NCBI GenBank assembly: GCA_017962495.1
Contig: JAGCVH010000003.1
Span: 1-64,000, forward strand
Direction: 5' to 3'
Source: Bacteroidaceae bacterium
GTDB lineage: Bacteria > Bacteroidota > Bacteroidia > Bacteroidales > Bacteroidaceae
DNA: 64,000 nt
Part shown: one piece after another, positions 53,850 to 61,503 of the stretch
How the letters are laid out: each line of letters opens with the position of its first letter
How positions within the stretch are numbered: the stretch's first letter is position 1
Notes under the pieces: model-generated
Told to the model about the DNA's origin: nothing
What the model saw: the letters and a program-made list of their open reading frames with translations, nothing else
The model's database searches: none
Translations under genes and position numbers: made by a program

Positions 53850-53877
53850 GTTAAGCGGCAACCATAGATTAATAGTA

Positions 53878-53918
53878 CATCGCCTCATGCAAACTAATGC
53901 GTGGGGCGATGCTTTATT
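53878..53918 (+). terminator. Terminator of the DUF3127 gene
   Basis: CATCGCCTCATGC (53878-53890) pairs fully with GCGTGGGGCGATG (53899-53911), 13 pairs including G:T, loop of 8 bases, tail CTTTATT. Confidence 0.88.
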
Positions 53919-53930
53919 AATCCCAGTCTG

Positions 53931-53992
53931 AAGATATATACAACCATCGCTTGGGGATATATACAACCATCGGCCAAAGGTTGTACAACCTC
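53931..53992. repeat. Three-unit palindrome array, 22-23 bp spacing (convergent junction)
   Basis: Two units GATATATACAACC at 53933 and 53956 and one perfect palindrome GGTTGTACAACC at 53979-53990. The shared half-site TACAACC recurs every 22-23 bp. It lies between the convergent DUF3127 and MFS genes. CCGAT and ATCGG flank the region further on. Confidence 0.7.
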
Positions 53993-54043
53993 TGACCGAT
54001 GATTGATACTATCGGGATGCGATGATTGAGCAATCGCTCCTCG

Positions 54044-55342
54044 TCACTTGCGTTTGATGATAACCACGCAAAGTGAAGCGATGAGGAACAGTACTCCTGC
54101 CACAATCATCATGGTGGATTGATGACTGCCTACAAGCGAGAGAATCACACCGCCCAGCAGCGCAGCCACAATCTGTGGGATGCAGATGGTGCCGTTGAAG
54201 AGCCCAAGGTAGGCACCCATGTGTCCATAGCCTTGCAAGGCATTCGTCACGAAGGTGAAGGGCATAGCCAACATAGCAGCCCAACCGCAACCTATGAGCA
54301 GGAAGGGCAGGAACTGCAGATACTGGTTGTGGATAAATGGCACCATGCAGAAGCCGATAGCACCCAGGACGAGACTGAGTGAGTAGGCAACCTTGGTATT
54401 TTGGAATTGCGGAAGCACGAGTGCCCAAAGCACACTACCCACCGCCTGCACGGCGAACAAAATTCCTACCCAGTTTCCGGCTTCCTGAAAGGCAGGACTC
54501 GAGGCGTCAGTGGTGTCCCATACTGTCTCGGCAATAGCTCCTGTGGTATAGTTCCACATATACAGCATAGCTGCCCATGAGAAGAACTGTACAAGACCAA
54601 CAGTCCAGAAGGTTGAAGGAGCGTTTTTCAGTAAGGTAAACCAGTCTGCCTTCGTCTCATTTTCCTCCGAAACGGGGTTGTACTCTTTATATTCTTCGGG
54701 ATTCCATTCCTTCACCTTCGATGTGGTGTAAAGCACACATAAGATGAGAATGGCAGCACCAATGTAGAATGACCAGATAACCGAATCGGGCACAACACCT
54801 TTTTCGGCATAGTTCTTGATACCAATCCAAGTGAAGAAGAATGGGAAGATGAAGCCCACGATACTGCCAGCGTTGCATAGGAACGACTGGATGCTGTAAG
54901 CCTTGGCCTTCTGTTCTTCGTTCACCATATCGCCAACCAACATCTTGAAGGGCTGCATGGCCATGTTGATGCTTGTGTCGAGGAACATCAGGGCGACTAA
55001 ACCAAAAGTCATAGCGGCTCCTACCGCAAGTCCCAGCGAACCGGCGTTGGGCAGCAGACACATAACGAGCACAGCCGCAGCAGCTCCGACAAAGAGGTAG
55101 GGAATGCGTCGACCAAAACGTGTCCAAGTCTTATCGGAAAGTGTGCCGACTATAGGTTGCACCAGGATGCCCATCAAAGGCGGCAATATCCAAAAGTAAC
55201 TGAGCGAGTGAGGGTCGGCTCCCAGAGTGGCAAAGATGCGTGAGATGTTGGCTGATTGCAAGGCATAGGCTATCTGCACACCAAAGAAGCCAAAGCTCAG
55301 GTTCCAAAGTTTCCAGAATGAAAGATTAGGTTTCTGTTTCAT
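54044..55342 (-). CDS. MFS transporter of the SLC45/GPH-like type, probable maltose or malto-oligosaccharide importer
   Basis: Inner-membrane carrier with about 12 helices, 432 residues. The start (LSFWKLWNLSFGFFGVQIAYALQSANISRIFATLGAD) and LPPLMGILVQPIVGTLSDKTWTRFGRRIPYLF are typical of SLC45-like sugar carriers. Its ATG overlaps the amylase stop (ATGA), so it is the last gene of the starch locus and most likely takes up the sugars released in the periplasm. Substrate is inferred from this context. Confidence 0.85.
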   Translation of the reverse strand: MKQKPNLSFWKLWNLSFGFFGVQIAYALQSANISRIFATLGADPHSLSYFWILPPLMGILVQPIVGTLSDKTWTRFGRRIPYLFVGAAAAVLVMCLLPNAGSLGLAVGAAMTFGLVALMFLDTSINMAMQPFKMLVGDMVNEEQKAKAYSIQSFLCNAGSIVGFIFPFFFTWIGIKNYAEKGVVPDSVIWSFYIGAAILILCVLYTTSKVKEWNPEEYKEYNPVSEENETKADWFTLLKNAPSTFWTVGLVQFFSWAAMLYMWNYTTGAIAETVWDTTDASSPAFQEAGNWVGILFAVQAVGSVLWALVLPQFQNTKVAYSLSLVLGAIGFCMVPFIHNQYLQFLPFLLIGCGWAAMLAMPFTFVTNALQGYGHMGAYLGLFNGTICIPQIVAALLGGVILSLVGSHQSTMMIVAGVLFLIASLCVVIIKRK

Positions 55343-57165
55343 CTTACAAGGTACTTTTTGTGATTCTGAATGTAAATTCCTTTCTTGGGAGCATTTAAGC
55401 GACGTCCCAACAAGTCATAGATGGCACCATCGCTTGCCCTCGTATCGTCAATTGCTTCCACACTCGTAACTTTGTCCTCCTCGACGATATACTTCGAACC
55501 TGCTTGTGTGCTCTTGATTACGAAGTATTTGTCTTCCGAGATTTCCGTCACATCCACGGTTTGAGGACTCCCTGTACCCGTAGAGAAGACCACATTCACA
55601 TAGTAGTCAGCCGAGTTGATGTTGAAAGTCTGGTAGTACCATGTGTAGTCGCCCACCTTCTTGGTTGCCGTGATTTGCTTGCCAGGCCATCCGCCGTTGA
55701 GTTGGGTATTATCGTCGCTATCCCAAATGTAGAAGTTCATTCGGCTCCAGCTCAGCTCATCACGTACGTAGATGGTGGCACTGTGAGGCTTGAAACCATC
55801 AGGTTGTTGTGCCTCCTGTTGGATGTGCTCTTCGATGGCTGCCCATTGCGAAGCAAGCTCATTGGGGATGTAATAGATGAAATCAGTTCCGGAACATGCT
55901 TGAGTGTAACCCGAAGGAACAGAGTAGGCCTTTGGCGTTTTGCCCACAACACAGATGAGTTTCCCGTTGTTTCCCGTCGTTTCCACTGCATAATACATCG
56001 CCTGGCTGGCCTTCACCTCATAGGTGCTTGTATTAGTAATTCCAACCAATTTACGAGCCGATATCATGCGCTTTAGGTCGCTCTTGGCATTCAACCAATG
56101 TTTGAGGAAGACGCATGGTGTGCCGGGCATAGCCAAGAGGTAGGCATTGGCGGCAAGCGTGTCCCCCTTGATGGGGTCTTGCTGGGCACTGGCAGAACGG
56201 TATTCTGTATCGTGGTTCTCAACAAAGGTTACTGCATAAAGACGATAGTTCACGTCATAGATAAGGGGCTTACCAGCATCGCCTTGTGTGGAAGCAGACA
56301 ACAGCGTCCAGTTGTTCTGATTGATGGCGTCGCGTACACGATAGCGGAACTGGAAGTCGAAAGCCGAGGATGTGGGTTTCCCGTCAACCTTTGTTCCGTT
56401 AATCCAGTTCTTGATAGTTGTACTTCCATCCCAGCATTCGCCAACGGAGAAGGCAGGTTTACTACTGGTATTGTAATCGGCAGTAAACGAAGCGCTATAC
56501 CCCTTTACCATATCGTAGCGAAAGCCTGTGTAACCAATGTCGTTGAGTAAGAAAGATAGGTATGCCTTGACTATGCGTTGCACGTTTGCCGACTTGTGGT
56601 CAAGGTCACGCGTACCCGACCAGTCTTCTCCCGTGTCGTTGTTGCCAGACAATGATACGCCTTGACTATTAGCTTGGGAGAGGGTGGAACCTCCATCGTC
56701 GTTCTTGCAGATGTCAGTTGATAGGAACTGATAAGTCTCACCGTTGTAAGTCTCGGCAGGGAAACCAAACCACCCGTTGGTGTTATGGTGGTTGATGACT
56801 ATGTCTGCTACAGTGCCCAGTCCCTTCTCTTTGAAGGTCTTAATCATGCTCCTAAGCTCTGCTTCCGTTCCGAATGAAGAGTTCTGTTGGAAATAATAGA
56901 GGGGTAGGTAGCCCATGTTATTCGAATCACCGCAATAGCCTGAGTTGGGCACCCAAATCAAATCGAAGTATTGAGCCAGTTCTTCGGCTTGCTTCTCCAA
57001 CTTTGTCCAGCGCGTCTGGCTGTAACTGTCCCAATAAAAGCCCTGTAACATAACCTCCGATTGAGCACTCGCTTTGCTAATCGACAATTGATAATTGACA
57101 ATTGACAAAGCACCAAGAGCCAAGAGGAGGAGTAGGGTAGTAAGTAATCTTTTCTTCATAGCCAT
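55339..57165 (-). CDS. Secreted alpha-amylase (GH13) with starch-binding module
   Basis: Endo-acting starch hydrolase. GH13 motifs: DIVINH at 121-126, GFRYDMVKG with nucleophile D218, GECWD with acid/base E243, and FVENHD with D319. After the catalytic barrel, residues about 465-575 (ATIYVRDELSWSRMNFYIW, NGGWPGKQ, YYVNVVFS) look like a CBM26-type starch-binding module. The end is a sorting tail (IYDLLGRRLNAPKKGIYIQNHKK). No lipobox Cys, unlike SusG. Odd: the signal peptide contains an in-frame AATTGACA-type repeat (SIVNYQLSISK). A hairpin with T-tract lies between the SusF-like gene and this gene. Confidence 0.93.
   Translation of the reverse strand: MAMKKRLLTTLLLLLALGALSIVNYQLSISKASAQSEVMLQGFYWDSYSQTRWTKLEKQAEELAQYFDLIWVPNSGYCGDSNNMGYLPLYYFQQNSSFGTEAELRSMIKTFKEKGLGTVADIVINHHNTNGWFGFPAETYNGETYQFLSTDICKNDDGGSTLSQANSQGVSLSGNNDTGEDWSGTRDLDHKSANVQRIVKAYLSFLLNDIGYTGFRYDMVKGYSASFTADYNTSSKPAFSVGECWDGSTTIKNWINGTKVDGKPTSSAFDFQFRYRVRDAINQNNWTLLSASTQGDAGKPLIYDVNYRLYAVTFVENHDTEYRSASAQQDPIKGDTLAANAYLLAMPGTPCVFLKHWLNAKSDLKRMISARKLVGITNTSTYEVKASQAMYYAVETTGNNGKLICVVGKTPKAYSVPSGYTQACSGTDFIYYIPNELASQWAAIEEHIQQEAQQPDGFKPHSATIYVRDELSWSRMNFYIWDSDDNTQLNGGWPGKQITATKKVGDYTWYYQTFNINSADYYVNVVFSTGTGSPQTVDVTEISEDKYFVIKSTQAGSKYIVEEDKVTSVEAIDDTRASDGAIYDLLGRRLNAPKKGIYIQNHKKYLVR
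57083..57107. repeat. Short AATTGACA-type repeat inside the amylase signal peptide
   Basis: ACAATTGATAATTGACAATT and neighbouring bases, read on the minus strand as LSIVNYQLSI between the hydrophobic core and the cleavage region. The same kind of sequence is intergenic at 59799-59835. Confidence 0.75.
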
Positions 57166-57176
57166 GTGATGAAATA

Positions 57177-57208
57177 AAAGGGGACGGGCAGTGGTGCCCG
57201 CCCCCTTT
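57177..57208 (-). terminator. Hairpin with T-tract inside the starch operon
   Basis: 14-base arms (57177-57190 and 57195-57208) pair with one mismatch around a 4-base loop; the minus-strand tail reads TTTTATTTC. It stands 11 bp before the amylase start codon and 23 bp beyond the SusF-like stop. It may reduce or condition amylase and transporter expression. Confidence 0.75.
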
Positions 57209-57231
57209 AGTTAATGATAAATTGTGTCTGA

Positions 57232-58632
57232 TTATTGAGCCTCAATAGTCAGTACGCCCTGTCCGTCGCAGTTGGGCTTGAACGAGAACTTGTACGTTCC
57301 AGCCGAGATGGGCAGATTAGCACCATTCTGCGAAGTCATGGCATCCAGCGAGCCACCCCAAGAGAGTGACCAGTCGTGGTTGGCACGAATCTTGAACTCT
57401 CCGTCGTTAACGGCATACGTGCCTTCCCAAGCCATTGTCTCGGTGTTGAACCTCAGATCGAAGTCGTCGCTCCAGGCATTGGCACCTATGGCCGAACCAA
57501 TGAGTGACAACTGACTTATGGGCTCAACTGAGAATGTCAGGTTGTCGGTGTTTACAATAAGCTTGTAGAAGCCAGACTCATTGCCAGAGGGCAGGTTGCA
57601 GTTACCACCATCGATAGCAATCACACCTTCGCCATCACCAGCACCATACTGAGGATTGTTCCAGTCAGGAGTGGTGGTGAACTTGAAGCCCCAAGTCGAA
57701 GCGTTGTCAGCCAGATAGATGTAGTAGTAACCTTCGAAGTGGTCACCCACCTTTACCAGTGGCCAGAAGCTCCAACCGTTAGCATCACCAGCATACCAGA
57801 GATTCTCAGTATAAGGAACATAAGAGTAAACCATCTTGTTCATGTCAAGCGTGATAAGCCATTTGCCAGCACCTGTGATAACAGGAGTCTGGAAGCCACC
57901 AAAGATGGGGTCATTGTTCCATACCACAAGGTTGGGAGTGGTATCGTCGCCATTAATGGCACATCCAAGAGCTACTGCATCCCAAGCGAAGTCACCCTCG
58001 CCAAAGCCTGAGCCTTGATAGAACTTGTACCAATTACTACCATCGTCAGTGGTTGTAACAGTTGCTTGATATACACCAGGCTCAACCTCGGTCATCCAAG
58101 TAGGCTCGGAGGGATTCCAACCTTGCCACTGACCTAACATTGCGTAGCCTTTCTCGTCTTTTTCTGGAGTAGGACGTGGAGTTACACTGGCTGCGGTCGT
58201 CTTTTGGAAGGTCTTTGCCTCACCGGTAACAAGTTTTGCTGCTACATCAACAACAACATCGAATGCGTGAGGTGTAGAAGAGCGGTCAAATGTCTTAACT
58301 TCAACAAGAGAGTCGAGATAGAATGCATCAACCTTGATAACACCATTCTCCAAGGTGGCAGGCACCTTCTCGCCGAAGACTGTAACTGAGTTCAGTATCA
58401 ATTTCGAGATATTCTCGTTGTCTGAGCTGACAGCTACAAGTTCTACTTGTTCAGGAGCTTCTGCCATCACAAAATTGGATTGGCTACCTTCGGTGATGTT
58501 CAGTCCATATGCTGCTGCAGGGTCTTCCTGTGCATAGGCCTGTGGATCGGCCCAGTCGGTATAGTCCTCATCGCAGGCAGTAAACGCCATTGATGCTACG
58601 AGGATACTTGCATATAAAAATAACTTTTTCAT
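57232..58632 (-). CDS. SusF-like starch-binding surface lipoprotein
   Basis: Signal peptide with lipobox FTAC at residues 17-20, followed by DEDYTDW, the acidic export signal for the cell surface in Bacteroidota. An N-terminal Ig-like part, then three similar starch-binding modules: GYAMLGQWQGWNP..., NLWYAGDANGWSFWPL... and LSLIGSAIGANAWSDDFDL.... Each has the Trp pairs that stack on glucose rings. 466 residues. It holds malto-oligosaccharides at the outer surface; 24 bp from the SusE-like gene. Confidence 0.85.
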   Translation of the reverse strand: MKKLFLYASILVASMAFTACDEDYTDWADPQAYAQEDPAAAYGLNITEGSQSNFVMAEAPEQVELVAVSSDNENISKLILNSVTVFGEKVPATLENGVIKVDAFYLDSLVEVKTFDRSSTPHAFDVVVDVAAKLVTGEAKTFQKTTAASVTPRPTPEKDEKGYAMLGQWQGWNPSEPTWMTEVEPGVYQATVTTTDDGSNWYKFYQGSGFGEGDFAWDAVALGCAINGDDTTPNLVVWNNDPIFGGFQTPVITGAGKWLITLDMNKMVYSYVPYTENLWYAGDANGWSFWPLVKVGDHFEGYYYIYLADNASTWGFKFTTTPDWNNPQYGAGDGEGVIAIDGGNCNLPSGNESGFYKLIVNTDNLTFSVEPISQLSLIGSAIGANAWSDDFDLRFNTETMAWEGTYAVNDGEFKIRANHDWSLSWGGSLDAMTSQNGANLPISAGTYKFSFKPNCDGQGVLTIEAQ

Positions 58633-58656
58633 AGTTGTTCTTACTTTAAAAGGTTA

Positions 58657-59799
58657 TTATTCTACGCGACCCGTTTCAGCCGTGAAGTTGAGGATAGCCT
58701 TCTGACCAGCAGATACTTGCTGTGAGTAATCCTCACCTATGCTTTCGGCCCAATTGTTAGGTATATCAACGTCGCGATAGTACAGTGTGCCGTCGCTCTT
58801 GATGGTGAACTCGGTCTTCCACCAGTCGATACCGCAGTCAACGAACATGCGAAGTTCGCCAGAACCAGCAAAAGCAGGAGAAGTCCATTCGCCATCACCA
58901 GCAGGAGCGGTGAAGCGCCATTCTTCCATCTTGCCCCAATTGCCACCTTCGGCAGCTCCAATCACATAGACCTTAGCCTCGTTGATTTCAACGGTATAGT
59001 TGATTGCGCCATTGGCAACCTTAGTCTTGACGATAACGTTGTACCAACCACCAGTGGTAACCTTCATGTTGGCGGCATCGTTGCTTGCATCGGCACTTTG
59101 GAAACCTGCATTGGCATTGTCCACAGCTGTTACCTGTCCAAAGCCCTTGTCGTTACCAGCCCAAACTGCATCAGGATTAACCTTGAATTCAGCACCATCG
59201 GGGAGATATACAACGCCATAGAACCAACCATCCTGACTGTATGCGGGATGCAGAGGTACGAACTTGCTCCAACCATCGGAAGCAGGGAAGGCACCGACAA
59301 TGTGCATCTTCGTGGGTAGTTCGATAGTAACTTCAGGAACGAAGGCCTGAACAGCAGGTAGCGTGATCACATTAGATTCGGAAACACCCAGGTCGGGATT
59401 GCCGTAGATGTGAGCCGTCAGCTTGATGTAAACAGGGATGGGATTCGAGAGGTCAGCATCGCCTGCCAGAGAGAGAATCATCTCATTCAGTTCGCTTGCG
59501 GGAACCTGCATCTTTGCAGTGGTGTAGGTAGTTGCCAGCGGAGTGAAGTTCTCACCATCGAGACTAACATTCACGGTGTATACCGTAGAGGCGGGGAAAC
59601 CATAGTCGGGCTGAGAAGTGGTCAGGACCACATAATCGGAATTGGCCAGACTATATACATTGTTGGCAGCAAACGCCGGCGTATTGAGCACAAACGTGGG
59701 AGCGTCTTGCAGCGTTGGATTGCTGTCACGGTCCTCATCACATGCTGCAAAGAACAATGCCATGCTGACCATCAGCAACGAATAAAATATCTTTTTCAT
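58657..59799 (-). CDS. SusE-like starch-binding surface lipoprotein
   Basis: ATG at 59799 gives MKKIFYSLLMVSMALFFAAC with the lipid Cys at 20, followed by DEDRDSN. The N-terminal SusE domain has the typical PTFVLNTPAFAANNVYSLANSDYVVLTTSQPDYGF. Two binding modules follow (MHIVGAFPASDGWSKFVPL..., VYVIGAAEGGNWGKMEEW...). 381 residues. An in-frame start 9 bp upstream is less likely. It lies between the SusD and SusF-like genes, the usual sus order. Confidence 0.87.
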   Translation of the reverse strand: MKKIFYSLLMVSMALFFAACDEDRDSNPTLQDAPTFVLNTPAFAANNVYSLANSDYVVLTTSQPDYGFPASTVYTVNVSLDGENFTPLATTYTTAKMQVPASELNEMILSLAGDADLSNPIPVYIKLTAHIYGNPDLGVSESNVITLPAVQAFVPEVTIELPTKMHIVGAFPASDGWSKFVPLHPAYSQDGWFYGVVYLPDGAEFKVNPDAVWAGNDKGFGQVTAVDNANAGFQSADASNDAANMKVTTGGWYNVIVKTKVANGAINYTVEINEAKVYVIGAAEGGNWGKMEEWRFTAPAGDGEWTSPAFAGSGELRMFVDCGIDWWKTEFTIKSDGTLYYRDVDIPNNWAESIGEDYSQQVSAGQKAILNFTAETGRVE

Positions 59800-59833
59800 A
59801 ATTGTCATTTTTCAATTATAAATTATCAATTGA

Positions 59834-61468
59834 TTAATAGCCTGGATTCTGCTTAACATTATTATTAAGTGCCCTGGCGGGAATGGGGTAAAGGTTATAG
59901 ATGCTGCTCACACCATTACCAGTATAGCTGCCACCCTTCCAATCCCACAAGTATGAACCAGAGGTGAATAGACCAAAGCGAATCAGGTCGCTACGACGAC
60001 GGCCTTCGAAATAAAACTCTCTGCACCATTCGTCGATGATGTCACGCTCCTTAACCTCGGTAAGGGGCTCTGTATGTGCACGGTTGCGCAGTTCATTGAT
60101 GGCGTTCAGTGTGATACTGTTCTCTCCACCCATTCTATAGTTGGCCTCAGCCAGTGTCAAATAGGCTTCTGCAACGCGAAGGAGAGGAATATCTGTGTCG
60201 GGCCAACTGGCATCGGTGAACGAGCCATCAGCTGCATGAATGTTGCTCCACTTCATGATGCCAAGACCTGCTGCAAAAGTAGTCTTTTCTTCTGTGCTGA
60301 TGGTGCGTTGTTTCGAGCCGTCATCAGCTGCTCCGGAGAAGAACAGGGCACGGTCGTCCTTAGCTGCCTTTGCTACCTCGTGTGGGTCATTAACCATAGG
60401 CACATTATTGAAATCAGAGAAGAACTTTGCTACCATAGCCTCGCGAGCACGGTTACAAGTCCATTGTGCAGCGGCCAAACCCTGAGTAGGAGTTCCATCG
60501 CCTGTAGTCGATGCAATCGGATAGATGGAACCACTCCACGAACGGGAGTTTACATCGCAACGGATGGGGAAGATGATTTCCTGACGAGCATTAGTATTCT
60601 CACCATTGTCACCCATGAAAAGCTGCTCATAAGCTGAGTAACCATTCTTTTCGGTCTTGTTCAGACTGTAACTGCTACCGATAACCTTGTTGGCATAGTT
60701 CACAGCTTCTTGCCATTGAGCCTTACCGGTGTATACCTCTGCATTTAGATAGAGACGAGCGAGCAACATGTTGGCTGCAACCTTATCGGCACGACCATAG
60801 TTCGCATTCGAGTTTGCATTGTCAAGCAGGACTTCTGTTGCGCCCTCGGTATCTCCGTTAATGGCTTTCAGTTCTTTTACAACATACTCGAAGGCATCAG
60901 CGCGAGAAAGTTGAACGGGAGCATCAGCATCGTAATGCTCCTTGAAGGGGACTTTACCGAAGAGGTCGATTTGGTAACTCATGTACAGAGCACGCAGGAA
61001 TCGTACTTCGGCACGGTTCTGAAGTGTCTGGGCGTCATTGTCTTCAGCTGTTTGGTCGAGATAGAAGTTAATGAGATTGTTGTTGTATGCCAGACGATAG
61101 TAGGTCAATTCATTGTATCCGTGCGATGAATTCCAACTGAGATTTGTCAGTTCGGGGATGCCGGCATCACCCTGCCATGTCCAGATACATTCGTCGGAAC
61201 AAAGCTCATTGGCTTCGAAGATACGGCGATAGAAACCAGAGTTTCCTTCGTCAAAGCCTGCCATGTCTGCACTTCCGTCAGGTCCAGTTGTGCCTGTCAA
61301 GTGCAGTGTGCTGTATATTTTTACCAACATGGCCTGAGGGTCGTAGGTGGTATTAGTCTGCGGGTCTTCGATTTCCAGGTCCAACGTATTGTTGCACGAT
61401 GTCAAGCCAAACGAAAGAACCAAGGCGGCCACCGCAGGAACTATGTATTTGAATGTTTTCAGTTTCAT
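59834..61468 (-). CDS. susD: SusD-like starch-binding lipoprotein
   Basis: Lid of the SusCD outer-membrane importer. Signal peptide with lipobox (LTSC, Cys 25), CNNTLDLEIEDPQTNTTYD start, YRRIFEANELCSDECIWTWQGD, YNNLINFYLDQT-like TPR helices, EVRFLRALYMSYQIDLFGKVPF (the SusD hallmark), YLTLAEANYRMGG, and REFYFEGRRRSDLIRFGLF near the end. 544 residues. 35 bp downstream of susC. Confidence 0.95.
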   Translation of the reverse strand: MKLKTFKYIVPAVAALVLSFGLTSCNNTLDLEIEDPQTNTTYDPQAMLVKIYSTLHLTGTTGPDGSADMAGFDEGNSGFYRRIFEANELCSDECIWTWQGDAGIPELTNLSWNSSHGYNELTYYRLAYNNNLINFYLDQTAEDNDAQTLQNRAEVRFLRALYMSYQIDLFGKVPFKEHYDADAPVQLSRADAFEYVVKELKAINGDTEGATEVLLDNANSNANYGRADKVAANMLLARLYLNAEVYTGKAQWQEAVNYANKVIGSSYSLNKTEKNGYSAYEQLFMGDNGENTNARQEIIFPIRCDVNSRSWSGSIYPIASTTGDGTPTQGLAAAQWTCNRAREAMVAKFFSDFNNVPMVNDPHEVAKAAKDDRALFFSGAADDGSKQRTISTEEKTTFAAGLGIMKWSNIHAADGSFTDASWPDTDIPLLRVAEAYLTLAEANYRMGGENSITLNAINELRNRAHTEPLTEVKERDIIDEWCREFYFEGRRRSDLIRFGLFTSGSYLWDWKGGSYTGNGVSSIYNLYPIPARALNNNVKQNPGY

Positions 61469-61503
61469 AATATTAATGTATTAGAATGATTGACGTTTAA
61501 TAC

